From: Streptomyces sp. HB132
GTDB lineage: Bacteria > Actinomycetota > Actinomycetes > Streptomycetales > Streptomycetaceae
Assembly: GCF_016909575.1 (NCBI RefSeq)
Contig: NZ_JAFBGA010000001.1
Coordinates: 1 to 64,000, forward strand
DNA length: 64,000 nucleotides
Reading direction: 5' to 3'
Of this stretch, positions 50,052-58,263 are shown one piece after another. The notes beneath the pieces are model-generated. The model had not been told where the DNA came from. It worked only from the letters and a program-made list of their open reading frames with translations, and did no database searches. How positions within the stretch are numbered: the first letter of the stretch is position 1; every line of letters begins with the position of its first letter. A program made the translations under genes and the position numbers.

Positions 50052-51107
50052 TCAGGCTGGTTGTGACGATACTTCGGCGGTGTGCTTGCTCAGTAGGCCC
50101 GCGAGGAGCATGACGAGCAGCCCGGCCCCGACACCGCACAGGGTCCACAGCACGCGGTACCCCTCGGCCGTGTAGTCGGAGGGCTGGGGCAGGTCGACCA
50201 GGATCAGCGCGCCCGCGGCGACGGCAGCACAGTAGAGCGCGTAGTTCCAGAAGCGAATCCCCGCCCCGTGCATGAACAGGACGAGCGCGACCACTTCCAG
50301 TGCACGCTCGATCGCGAACAGCCTCAGTCCATCTTCGCTGGTCGGGATCAGCAACAGCAAGGCGGCCGTGACGGCGCCGATGAGCGCGCCTGCGAGGCGC
50401 TGCACGGCGATCAGGGTGCTCTGTTCCAGGCTTGGTTTCATCGCGACCATGGCCGCGATGGGCATCCAGTAGCCGTGAGGGAGGTTCAGGCCGAACGCCA
50501 GTGCCACGGTGCCGGCGATGACCAGCGCGCGCAGGAGCGCGAACATGACCAGGGGCCGGGTGAGTGGCTTTCGTGCGGTGTCGCCGGGGAGTTCCGCGAA
50601 CGGCTGGGGTCGCTCGCCGCGTCCGCGGATAAGCCACGCGATGGACGTCGCAGCCATCCACAGCGCCGCTCCACCGGCCCAGGCGAGGACCTGGGCCCAG
50701 GTGTAGCTGGTGATGCGGGCGTGGTGGTGGAAACTGGACGCGAGCCCGAGGGCGATGATGAACCAGAGGTTCAGCAGCATGCCGGTCACGAACCTGCGCA
50801 CACCGAACGCGGCCCCCAGCCCGGCCACCATTGTGACTGCGAAGGCCGCGAGGACCAGCCAGCCCCAGGCATCCCCGCCGATACCGAAGCCCAGCGCGGT
50901 GATCCCGGCACCGACCAGGGCGAAGACCGCGATGTGCCGGGCGCGGTTCGCGAAGCTGCCTCCCGGGTCGTCCAGCCAGGCGAAGAGCAGTCCGAACAGC
51001 GCGCTGAGCAGGTACAGCTCGTGCCCGATCGCCCAGAAGACCACCAGCGGCACCAAGGCGATGTCCAGGAACAGTACGGCCCGTGGCAAGAGCCTCGTGA
51101 CCTGCAT
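50052..51107 (-). CDS. FUSC-family membrane protein
   Basis: A 351-residue polytopic membrane protein of the FUSC (fusaric acid resistance-like) family with about ten helices in two similar halves. The second half carries the family pattern GYWMPIAAMVAMKPSLEQST followed by LAGALIGAVTAALLLLIP. Family members are thought to export aromatic acids or similar compounds. No partner periplasmic adaptor exists here, as is normal for Gram-positives. It stands alone. Confidence 0.87.
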   Translation of the reverse strand: MQVTRLLPRAVLFLDIALVPLVVFWAIGHELYLLSALFGLLFAWLDDPGGSFANRARHIAVFALVGAGITALGFGIGGDAWGWLVLAAFAVTMVAGLGAAFGVRRFVTGMLLNLWFIIALGLASSFHHHARITSYTWAQVLAWAGGAALWMAATSIAWLIRGRGERPQPFAELPGDTARKPLTRPLVMFALLRALVIAGTVALAFGLNLPHGYWMPIAAMVAMKPSLEQSTLIAVQRLAGALIGAVTAALLLLIPTSEDGLRLFAIERALEVVALVLFMHGAGIRFWNYALYCAAVAAGALILVDLPQPSDYTAEGYRVLWTLCGVGAGLLVMLLAGLLSKHTAEVSSQPA

Positions 51108-51188
51108 GGTCTGTTGGACAGGCTGGACGCAGGCGGGGCCCCGCAGTTCGCGGCCGAGTTCCGTCGTCGGTTCTGAGTCCGGCCCGGC

Positions 51189-52598
51189 TCACACCTCCGG
51201 CGGCGGCGTCGGCGCCCCGGGCAGCCGGATCGACGCCACCGTGCCGCCGCCCTCCGCCGGGGTCAGCGCGATCTCGCCGCCCGCCTGCTGGACCGTGCGG
51301 GCGACGATGGACAGGCCGAGGCCCGAGCCGGGCAGCTGGCGGGCGGACGGGGAGCGCCAGAAGCGGTCGAAGACGTGCGGGAGGTCCTCGGCGGGGATGC
51401 CGGGTCCGTGGTCCCGCACGGTCAGCTCGCCGCGGTGCAGGGCGACCTCGATCGTCCCGCCCGCAGGGCTGAACTTCACCGCGTTGTCCAGGACGTTGAC
51501 GACCGCCCGCTCCAGCGCGGCGGGTTCGGCGCGTACGTACCAGGGGGCCAGCTCGGCGGTGATGGTCAGCTCCGGGCCGCGCAGCCGGGCGCGCTGCAGG
51601 GCGGCGCGGGTGATGTCGTGCAACGCGACCACCTGGAGGGGCCCGGGCTGGGCGGCGTCGGGGCGGGAGAGCTCCTGGAGGTCGCCGATGAGCGCGGCCA
51701 GCTCCGTCATCTGGGCCTTGACCGAGGACATCAGCGCCTTGCGGTCCTCGGGCGGGATGGCACGGCCCGTGTCGTCGCTCCGGGCGAGCAGCTCGATGTT
51801 CGTACGGAGCGAGGTGAGCGGGGTACGCAGCTCGTGACCCGCGTCGGCGATGAGCTGCGACTGGCGGTCGCGGGACGTGGCCAGGGACTCCGTCATGGCG
51901 TTGAACGAGCGGGACAGGCGGGCGATCTCGTCCTCGCCCTCGACCGGGATGCGGACGGTGAGGTCCTCGGTCTCGGCCACGTGTGCGACGGCGTGCGCGA
52001 GGTCGTCCACCGGGCGCAGGCCGGTGCGGGCGATCCACAGGCCGGCCGCGCCGGCGCCGACGACGCCCACCCCGGAGACCAGGAGGAGGACCAGCGCGAG
52101 TTCCTTGAGCGGATCGGTGACCTGGTCCATCGGCATCGCCACGGAGACGGCGACTCCGGCCTGCCCCCCGGGCGTCGGGGTCGAGGTGTAGACGCGCATC
52201 TCGGTGCCGTCCTCGGCCTCGGTGGTGTGGACAGCACTCTGGCGCAGTCCGGCCGCGACGGCGCGGTCCTCGGTCTGCACGGGGATGGCGGTCTTGTCCG
52301 GCTGGGTGCAGGGGTCCGTGCCGGTCGCCGAGACCAACTGGATCGTGTACGGGGTCGGCAGCAGGCGAAGGTCGTCCGGCAGTTGTCCGGAGCAGCCCAA
52401 CTGGAGCAGCCGGATCGTGTCTCCGTTGGGCTTGACCTGGCTGAGTGTCGTGTCGAGTTGCTCGGTGAGCCGGTCCTTGGTGGTCAGCCAGCACGCCGCG
52501 GCCACCGCCGCCACCGCCACCGCGACGGCCATGGCGACCAGCAGGGCGAGCCGCGAGCGGAGCGGGAGGGCGCGGAGCCGGCGGGGGAGGCCGGTCAC
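51189..52598 (-). CDS. Two-component sensor histidine kinase (MprB-like)
   Basis: A 469-residue membrane kinase. Two membrane helices (about residues 16-37 and 166-188) flank an external sensor domain of about 125 residues with two Cys. A HAMP domain follows, then the phospho-acceptor [14 protein letters not shown] box [15 protein letters not shown]1 DHGPGIP and G2 GSGLGLSIV. Its start overlaps the response-regulator stop by four bases. The pairing with an HtrA-type protease gene upstream resembles the mycobacterial MprAB-PepD envelope-stress circuit. The signal is unknown. Confidence 0.93.
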   Translation of the reverse strand: MTGLPRRLRALPLRSRLALLVAMAVAVAVAAVAAACWLTTKDRLTEQLDTTLSQVKPNGDTIRLLQLGCSGQLPDDLRLLPTPYTIQLVSATGTDPCTQPDKTAIPVQTEDRAVAAGLRQSAVHTTEAEDGTEMRVYTSTPTPGGQAGVAVSVAMPMDQVTDPLKELALVLLLVSGVGVVGAGAAGLWIARTGLRPVDDLAHAVAHVAETEDLTVRIPVEGEDEIARLSRSFNAMTESLATSRDRQSQLIADAGHELRTPLTSLRTNIELLARSDDTGRAIPPEDRKALMSSVKAQMTELAALIGDLQELSRPDAAQPGPLQVVALHDITRAALQRARLRGPELTITAELAPWYVRAEPAALERAVVNVLDNAVKFSPAGGTIEVALHRGELTVRDHGPGIPAEDLPHVFDRFWRSPSARQLPGSGLGLSIVARTVQQAGGEIALTPAEGGGTVASIRLPGAPTPPPEV

Positions 52599-53326
52599 CC
52601 GTCACCGCCGCCGGAGCGCAGGGCGTAACCGACGCCCCGCACGGTGTGCACGAGGCGCGGCTCGCCGCCCGCCTCCGTCTTGCGGCGCAGGTACATCACG
52701 TAGACGTCCAGGGAGTTGGAGCTGGGTTCGAAGTCGAAGCCCCAGACGGCCTTGAGGATCTGCTCCCGGGTCAGCACCTGCCGGGGATGGGCCAGGAACA
52801 TCTCGAGCAGGGTGAATTCGGTGCGGGTGAGCTCCACCCGGCGCGTCCCACGGGTGACCTCGCGGGTGTTCAGGTCCATGCGGAGGTCCGCGAAGGACAG
52901 CACGTCGTCGTCGGGAAGGGGCCCGCCCGCCGCGACCGCGTAGGAGCTGCGGCGCAGCAGGGCGCGGATGCGGGCGAAGAGCTCGTCCAGCTCGAAGGGC
53001 TTGACGAGGTAGTCGTCGGCACCGGCGTCGAGGCCGGTGACCCGGTCGCCGACGGTGTCTCGGGCGGTGAGCATCAGGATGGGCGTGGTGGACCCGGTGG
53101 ACCGGATGCGACGGGCGGCAGTGAGGCCGTCCATGCGGGGCATCTGGATGTCCAGGACGATCAGGTCGGGGGCGTACGACTCGGCCTTGGCGAGGGCGTC
53201 GTAGCCGTCCACGGCCACCTCCGTCCCGTAACCCTCGAACGCGAGACTGCGCTGCAGGGCCTCGCGCACGGCGGGCTCGTCGTCGACGATCAGAACGCGC
53301 TGCGGATCGTCTTCGGCGGGGCTCAT
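52595..53326 (-). CDS. OmpR-family response regulator (MprA-like)
   Basis: A 243-residue response regulator. The receiver domain has acidic DDEP, phospho-acceptor Asp in [13 protein letters not shown] and Lys in [10 protein letters not shown]. The C-terminal winged helix has [16 protein letters not shown] and VYVMYLRRK. It is translationally coupled to the kinase gene. It is probably activated by that kinase and may control the adjacent protease gene. Confidence 0.95.
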   Translation of the reverse strand: MSPAEDDPQRVLIVDDEPAVREALQRSLAFEGYGTEVAVDGYDALAKAESYAPDLIVLDIQMPRMDGLTAARRIRSTGSTTPILMLTARDTVGDRVTGLDAGADDYLVKPFELDELFARIRALLRRSSYAVAAGGPLPDDDVLSFADLRMDLNTREVTRGTRRVELTRTEFTLLEMFLAHPRQVLTREQILKAVWGFDFEPSSNSLDVYVMYLRRKTEAGGEPRLVHTVRGVGYALRSGGGDG

Positions 53327-53373
53327 CGCTTCGTCCTCTTCCTTCGGCGTGACGGGTCCTGTCTGCTGCGCTC

Positions 53374-53559
53374 TCAGCCTCGCACGGCCGCCGCACGGCG
53401 TCGCGCGGCGCGTCGGCCACGGCCGGTGGCACTGCGGATCTCGGGCGGACGGGCGGAAGTGGGGGCGGACGCGGCCGAGGCGGCCAGTTCGGTGGCCAGC
53501 GCGAGCGGCAGGGCCAGATCGGACGGGCCGGCGGCCACGGGGGTGGTGTCGGGGTTCAT
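53374..53559 (-). CDS. Small Ala/Arg-rich protein (unknown)
   Basis: A 61-residue predicted protein. The case for it rests mainly on a near-perfect GAGGAGG six bases before ATG 53559 and on its place 13 bases after the protease stop. The N-terminal half is Ala-rich ([20 protein letters not shown]) and the C-terminal half is strongly basic ([16 protein letters not shown]). No homologous family was recognised. It could be a real small gene of the protease/two-component operon or a fortuitous frame in GC-rich DNA. Confidence 0.5.
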   Translation of the reverse strand: MNPDTTPVAAGPSDLALPLALATELAASAASAPTSARPPEIRSATGRGRRAARRRAAAVRG

Positions 53560-53572
53560 GGAGACCTCCTCG

Positions 53573-54733
53573 TCAGGAGCCGTCGCCGGCGCGCAGGGCG
53601 TCCAGGTCGGCCTTGAGGGTGTTGACCGGGATGGCGAAGCCGAGGCCCACGCTGCCCGCCGCCGAGCTTCCCGAGGTGCTGGACGAACTGGGCGAGTACA
53701 TCGCGGAGTTGATGCCGATGATCTCGCCGTTCATGTTGATCAGGGCGCCGCCGGAGTTGCCGGGGTTGAGCGAGGCGTCGGTCTGCAGGGCCTTGTACGT
53801 CGTCTTGGACGAACCGGTGTCACCGTTGAACTGCTGGCCGCCGAACTCGAACGGCCAGTCCTGACCGCCCTGTTGCTGTTGCTGGCCCTGGCCCTCGTCC
53901 TTGGCGACCGTGACGTCGCGGTCGAGCGCGGACACGATGCCGCTGGTGACCGTGCCGGTCAGGCCCTCGGGCGAGCCGATCGCGACGACCTGGTCGCCCA
54001 CCTTCACCGAGGAGGAGTCGCCGAGCGAGGCCGTCTTCAGTCCGCTCGCACCCTGGAGCTTGATGAGCGCCAGGTCCTTGTCGGCGTCCGTGCCGACGAC
54101 ATCGGCGGTGTACGTCTTGCCGGTGCTGAGGGCCACCTCGATCTTGGAGGCGCCGGAGATGACGTGGTTGTTGGTGACGATCTCGCCGCCCCCCGTGATG
54201 ACCACGCCGGAACCGGTGGCCTCGCCGGACGAGGAGGTGGCGCTGATCTCGACTATGGCCGGCGACACGGCCGCCGCCACACCGGAGACGGTACCGGCAC
54301 TGCTCTGCGAGACGGTGGTCCCGTTGACGACACCGCCGGAGCCTGTGCTGCCGGAGCCACCGCCGGCGAGCTCGCCGATGAGGGTGGCGGTGCCACCGCC
54401 GACCGCCGCCGCGGCGATCGCCACGGCAGCCAGCAGGGCGAGCGGGCGCTTGACCCGACGCTCGGACTTCGGGGCGTCCGGGGCGGGCCGGGGCGCCGGT
54501 GCGGGCCAGGCGTGGGCGGCGGCGGGCACCTCGGCGGTCGGCCGCTCGGGCGCGTAGGCCGGGGGCGGCGGGTAGGCCGCCTCGCCACCGGCGTACGGGT
54601 CGCCGCTGTGCGAGCCCGTGCCGTACGGGTCGCCGCCGTACGAACCGTTGTCGTACGAGCCTGTGCCGTACGAACCGTTGTCGTGCGAGGGAGGCATCGG
54701 GTACTCGCCGCTCGGGCGGTGGCTGTCGGTCAT
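53573..54733 (-). CDS. HtrA/DegP-type S1C serine protease, membrane-anchored
   Basis: A 386-residue protease. A disordered Gly/Tyr/Pro-rich cytoplasmic N-terminus (repeats like GSYGTGSYDNGSYGGDPYG) precedes one membrane helix (about residues 96-120). The trypsin-like domain has catalytic His in TNNHVISG, Asp in DADKDLALIKL and Ser in LNPGNSGGALIN. It ends shortly after the protease domain and lacks a PDZ domain, so substrate recognition must differ from classic HtrA. It lies next to the MprAB-like two-component genes and behind a LacI gene. Confidence 0.92.
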   Translation of the reverse strand: MTDSHRPSGEYPMPPSHDNGSYGTGSYDNGSYGGDPYGTGSHSGDPYAGGEAAYPPPPAYAPERPTAEVPAAAHAWPAPAPRPAPDAPKSERRVKRPLALLAAVAIAAAAVGGGTATLIGELAGGGSGSTGSGGVVNGTTVSQSSAGTVSGVAAAVSPAIVEISATSSSGEATGSGVVITGGGEIVTNNHVISGASKIEVALSTGKTYTADVVGTDADKDLALIKLQGASGLKTASLGDSSSVKVGDQVVAIGSPEGLTGTVTSGIVSALDRDVTVAKDEGQGQQQQQGGQDWPFEFGGQQFNGDTGSSKTTYKALQTDASLNPGNSGGALINMNGEIIGINSAMYSPSSSSTSGSSAAGSVGLGFAIPVNTLKADLDALRAGDGS

Positions 54734-54815
54734 GTCTACGAGAGTGGCCAGCGAACATGAGAGCAGCCTGAGTACGTCCTGAGAAGCCCGGCAGAACCGT
54801 GTATGCCCTATATAA

Positions 54816-54826
54816 GAAAGCGTTCC
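54816..54826. promoter_or_regulatory. LacI-type operator candidate in the protease promoter
   Basis: GAAAGCGTTCC resembles the GAAAGCGCTTTC-type pseudo-palindromes bound by LacI/GalR regulators. It lies two bases beyond the lacI-type gene's stop codon and 83 bases upstream of the protease start, beside a TATATAAG stretch that could be a -10 region. Confidence 0.35.
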
Positions 54827-54827
54827 G

Positions 54828-55871
54828 CTACCGTTCGGTGACCGTCGGTTCGCCGCAGCCGCACGAGCGGCGCACCACCAGTGCGGAGGGGAACTGCTTC
54901 AGCCGCTCGCGCCGTGACCCCGAGACCCGCAGGGAGTCGTCGAGGACCAGGTCCACGGCCGCACGGGCCATCGCGGGGCGGTCGGAGAAGACCGTCGTCA
55001 GCGGCGGATCGGTCAGCCCCGCCTCCTTCACGTCGTCGAAGCCCGCGACCGCGAGTTCACCCGGTACGTCGATCCGCAGCTCGCGCGCGGCCCGCAGCAC
55101 ACCGATGGCCTGGTCGTCCGTCGAGCAGAAGATCGCCGGGGGCCTGTCGGGCCCGGAGAGCAGCTTCAGGGCCACCTGGTAGGCGTCGTAGCGGTTGTAC
55201 GGGGCGTGGAAGAGGCGGCCCTCCGTCGGCCGCCCCGCCTCCTGCATCGCCCGGCGCCAGCCCTCGATGTGGTCGGCGACCGGGTCGCCGACGACCGGGG
55301 TCGACTCCGTCCCGCCGAGGCACGCCACGTAGGCGTTGCCGTGTTCCAGCAGGTGGCGGGTGGCGAGCTGGGCGCCGCCGACGTCGTCGGTGACGACCGC
55401 GACGTCGTCGATCGCCTCGGGGCGTTCGTGGAGCAGGACGACGCGGGCGTCCCATGCCTCTATCTCGGCCGCCGCCCGTTCGCTGGGGCCCTGGCTGACC
55501 AGGATCAGCCCGGAGACCCGCATTCCGAGGAAGGCCCGCAGGTAGTGGACCTCGCGCTCGTCGCGGTAGTCCGAATTGCCGACGAGCACCATTTTCCCGC
55601 GCTCGGCAGCCGCCTGTTCCACCGCGTGCGCCATCTCGGCGAAGAACGGCTGCCGGGCGTCCGGCACGATCATCCCTATGAGATCGGTGCGCCGCGAGGC
55701 CATCGCCTGTGCGACCCGGTCGGGCCGGTAGCCCAACTCCGCGATCGCGGCGAGCACCCGCTCGCGCGTGGCCGGGGCGACCGGCCTGGGTCCGTTGTTG
55801 ATGACGTAGCTGACGACCGCTGTCGAGGTCCCCGCCAGTCTCGCCACATCGTCCCGCGTCACCTTGGCCAC
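54828..55871 (-). CDS. LacI-family transcriptional regulator
   Basis: A 347-residue repressor. The N-terminal helix-turn-helix is [20 protein letters not shown] with the hinge helix [16 protein letters not shown] periplasmic-binding-protein-like effector domain follows ([36 protein letters not shown] and [20 protein letters not shown]). The C-terminus carries a CGC motif. No sugar genes are adjacent, so the effector is unknown. It is expected to lie at SCO4158 in S. coelicolor by recalled order. Confidence 0.93.
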   Translation of the reverse strand: MAKVTRDDVARLAGTSTAVVSYVINNGPRPVAPATRERVLAAIAELGYRPDRVAQAMASRRTDLIGMIVPDARQPFFAEMAHAVEQAAAERGKMVLVGNSDYRDEREVHYLRAFLGMRVSGLILVSQGPSERAAAEIEAWDARVVLLHERPEAIDDVAVVTDDVGGAQLATRHLLEHGNAYVACLGGTESTPVVGDPVADHIEGWRRAMQEAGRPTEGRLFHAPYNRYDAYQVALKLLSGPDRPPAIFCSTDDQAIGVLRAARELRIDVPGELAVAGFDDVKEAGLTDPPLTTVFSDRPAMARAAVDLVLDDSLRVSGSRRERLKQFPSALVVRRSCGCGEPTVTER

Positions 55872-55895
55872 GCGCGGCAGTCTACGCGGATCGAC

Positions 55896-56699
55896 CTACC
55901 GCTTGGCAGGCCGGACCGGGGCTTCTTCGGCTGTGTCCGTCTCGGCGGACTGCTCCGAACGGGTGACCGGCTCGCCCACGGGCTCCGACGCCGCCCTGGC
56001 CTTGGCCTCCTCGGCTGAGCGGTCCACCTTCTCGGGTGTGACGAAGCGGTAGCCGACGTTGCGTACGGTGCCGATGAGCGACTCGTGCTCGGGGCCGAGC
56101 TTGGCCCGCAGCCGCCGCACGTGGACGTCGACGGTGCGGGTGCCGCCGAAGTAGTCGTACCCCCAGACCTCCTGGAGCAGTTGGGCGCGGGTGAAGACCC
56201 GGCCCGGGTGCTGCGCGAGGTACTTGAGGAGCTCGAACTCCTTGAAGGTCAGGTCGAGGACCCGGCCCTTGAGCTTGGCGCTGTACGTCGCCTCGTCGAC
56301 CGAGAGGTCGCCGTTGCGGATCTCCATGGGGGAGTCGTCGGCCGTGATCTGCTGGCGGCCGGTGGCCAGCCGCAGCCTGGCCTCGACCTCGGCGGGACCC
56401 GCGGTGTCCAGCAGCACGTCGTCGATGCCCCAGTCGGCGGTGACGGCCGCGAGGCCGCCCTCCGTCACGACGAGGATCAGCGGACAGCCCGGCCCGGTGG
56501 ACCGCAGGAGCTGACACAGCGAGCGCACCTGCGGGAGGTCGCGGCGGCCGTCGATGAGAATGACGTCGGCACCCGGGGTGTCGACGAGCGCGGGTCCCTC
56601 GGCGGGGGCGACCCGCACGCTGTGCAGCAGAAGGCCGAGGGCGGGGAGCACCTCCGTCGACGGTTGAAGGGCATTCGTCAGAAGCAGCAGTGAACTCAT
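55896..56699 (-). CDS. glnR: Nitrogen regulator GlnR
   Basis: A 267-residue OmpR-type orphan regulator of nitrogen genes (glnA, amtB, nir). The receiver domain is atypical: the Asp in VILIDGR is kept but the usual acidic pocket and switch residues are missing, as in GlnR generally. The C-terminal winged helix ([20 protein letters not shown] and [15 protein letters not shown]) is followed by an acidic tail. No cognate kinase gene is adjacent. ATG 56699 matches the family start [14 protein letters not shown]. Its gene neighbours agree with the recalled glnR locus (SCO4159). Confidence 0.95.
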   Translation of the reverse strand: MSSLLLLTNALQPSTEVLPALGLLLHSVRVAPAEGPALVDTPGADVILIDGRRDLPQVRSLCQLLRSTGPGCPLILVVTEGGLAAVTADWGIDDVLLDTAGPAEVEARLRLATGRQQITADDSPMEIRNGDLSVDEATYSAKLKGRVLDLTFKEFELLKYLAQHPGRVFTRAQLLQEVWGYDYFGGTRTVDVHVRRLRAKLGPEHESLIGTVRNVGYRFVTPEKVDRSAEEAKARAASEPVGEPVTRSEQSAETDTAEEAPVRPAKR

Positions 56700-56997
56700 C
56701 GCCGCCCACCTGCCTGGGTCGTCGGTCGATCGTGCACGTTCAGCTCGCCCATTACGTCGGTCCTCCTCGTTCCCTGCGAGAGGGGCACTCCCGGGTCGGA
56801 CCCGGGGGAGTATGCGGCACTGCTTCGTACTCCCGTACGGCCATCACCTGCGACGGCCGTCATACGGTTTTCACTGTGCGGTCCCGCGCCCCGGGGACCG
56901 CTGAGCTTGCCGAAACGCTGCCGTAACAACGCTCGGAAAGCACAAAAGGATCCGGGGGCTGCTTTGCCCGGATCCTCTTCGCAGCAGAATAGCCCAC
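56700..56997. other. Divergent intergenic region between glnR and the hydrolase gene
   Basis: About 300 bases without a gene. It contains a hairpin around 56787-56812 (ACTCCCGGGT and ACCCGGGGGAGT, one bulged base) and the stronger hairpin listed at 56948-56976. Promoters for the two divergent genes must lie here. No GlnR box (gTnAc-type) was recognised with confidence. Confidence 0.5.
56948..56976. repeat. 10-bp perfect hairpin ahead of the hydrolase gene
   Basis: AGGATCCGGG (56948-56957) and CCCGGATCCT (56967-56976) pair exactly and are flanked by AAAA and CTTC. The hairpin is terminator-like in both directions, but it lies only 22 bases before the hydrolase start, so attenuation is also possible. 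Confidence 0.6.
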
Positions 56998-57957
56998 ATG
57001 AGTTCGTTGTCCGAGGGCCGATTCCCGAGTTCTTCTGTTCCCTCGATCACGCGGGCGCCCCGGCGCGCCAGGTTGCTGACCGGTGACGGGGTCCTTATCG
57101 AGGCGGTGTACACCCCGTGTACGGCGGGTTCCGGGGCCCCCGGGGGCGCCGTCCCCGCCGGGACCGCCGTGGTCCTCGCGCACGGCTTCACCGGCTCCGT
57201 CGACCGGCCGGCGCTGCGGCGGGCGGCTGAGGTGTTCGCCCAGCGTGCGGCCGTGATCACGTTTTCCTTCCGTGGTCACGGAAGGTCCGGCGGACGGTCC
57301 ACGGTGGGCGACCGCGAGGTGCTGGACCTGGCGGCCGCGGTCACCTGGGCGCGGTCGCTGGGACACCGGCGCGTCGTTACGGTCGGCTTCTCGATGGGCG
57401 GTTCCGTGGTGCTCCGGCACGCCGCTCTGTATACGGCGCCGGAAACCGGCGGATCCGGGATCGAGGACGAGAACGCGGGCTTGGTGGCGGGGGCCGAACG
57501 GGTGCAGCGGCGCACTGAGGCGCACAGGGCGCATGAGGGGCGCGCGGAGGCGCATTCAGGCGCGTATAACGACGCGCATACGGACGCGGTCGTCGCCGTG
57601 AGTGCACCGGCCCGCTGGTACTACCGCGGCACCGCCCCGATGCGCCGCCTGCACTGGGTCGTCACCCGGCCCACGGGCCGGCTCGTGGGCCGCTACGGCT
57701 TCCGTACGCGGATCCACCGCGAGGACTGGGACCCCGTGCCGCTCTCGCCGGTGGAGGCCGTCCCGCTGATCACCGCACCGCTGTTGATCGTGCACGGCGA
57801 CCGGGACCCGTATTTCCCCGTCGACCACCCCCGGATGCTCGCGGAGGCTTCGCGGGACGGAGCGGAACTCTGGCTGGAACACGGCATGGGGCACGCCGAG
57901 AACGCCGCTGACGGGAAACTGCTGGCCCGTATCGCCGACTGGACGGAGTCGGCGTGA
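56998..57957 (+). CDS. Alpha/beta-hydrolase
   Basis: A 319-residue hydrolase. Seen are the oxyanion-hole segment VLAHGFTGSVD, RGHGRSGG, nucleophile elbow VGFSMGGSVVL, acid in VHGDRDPYFP and His in GMGHAENA. A low-complexity insert of roughly 45 residues (Ala/His/Glu-rich, about residues 145-195) interrupts the fold after the nucleophile helix. It probably forms a disordered lid and looks strain-variable. The substrate is unknown. It begins a rightward run of genes leading to the MoaD-like carrier. Confidence 0.88.
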   Translation: MSSLSEGRFPSSSVPSITRAPRRARLLTGDGVLIEAVYTPCTAGSGAPGGAVPAGTAVVLAHGFTGSVDRPALRRAAEVFAQRAAVITFSFRGHGRSGGRSTVGDREVLDLAAAVTWARSLGHRRVVTVGFSMGGSVVLRHAALYTAPETGGSGIEDENAGLVAGAERVQRRTEAHRAHEGRAEAHSGAYNDAHTDAVVAVSAPARWYYRGTAPMRRLHWVVTRPTGRLVGRYGFRTRIHREDWDPVPLSPVEAVPLITAPLLIVHGDRDPYFPVDHPRMLAEASRDGAELWLEHGMGHAENAADGKLLARIADWTESA

Positions 57958-57998
57958 TCCATGATGGACAGTCGACGCACGACGAAAGGGGTGCCGCC

Positions 57999-58253
57999 AT
58001 GGCAGCGGGGACGATCCGCTACTGGGCCGCGGCCAAGGCCGCCGCAGGGACCGCGGAGGAGCCGTACACGGCGCGGACACTCGCCGAGGCGCTCGACGGG
58101 GTGCGCGAACGGCACCCCGGTGAGCTGACGCGCGTACTGCTCCGATGCTCGTTCCTGATCGACGGGAATCCTGTGGGGACCCGTGGTCATGAGACCGTAC
58201 GGCTTGCCGAGGGCGGCACGGTCGAGGTGCTCCCGCCGTTCGCAGGAGGGTGA
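57999..58253 (+). CDS. MoaD/ThiS-like sulfur-carrier protein
   Basis: An 84-residue ubiquitin-like protein with the essential C-terminal Gly-Gly (VEVLPPFAGG), expected to carry a thiocarboxylate. The start TIRYWAAAKAAAGT and the GHETVRLAEGGTVEVLPP end match MoaD/ThiS. ATG 57999 follows AAAGGGG by about eight bases. Molybdopterin or thiamine genes are not adjacent. A cysteine- or sulfur-linked role with the cysA cluster 3 kb downstream is possible but inferred. Confidence 0.88.
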   Translation: MAAGTIRYWAAAKAAAGTAEEPYTARTLAEALDGVRERHPGELTRVLLRCSFLIDGNPVGTRGHETVRLAEGGTVEVLPPFAGG

Positions 58254-58263
58254 ACCGCAGACC

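Noticed and set aside
49969..52605. Leftward open frame of 878 codons
   Set aside because: It is Arg/Gly/Pro-rich and covers the FUSC and histidine kinase genes in another frame. The real genes have intact family motifs and coupled starts.
53374..53559. Rejecting the 61-codon ORF as a shadow frame
   Set aside because: Considered, but not done: the strong ribosome-binding site and fitting position keep it as a moderate-confidence gene.
56700..56997. GlnR binding boxes in the glnR promoter
   Set aside because: No convincing GTnAC-N6-GnAAC-type pair could be read on either strand.
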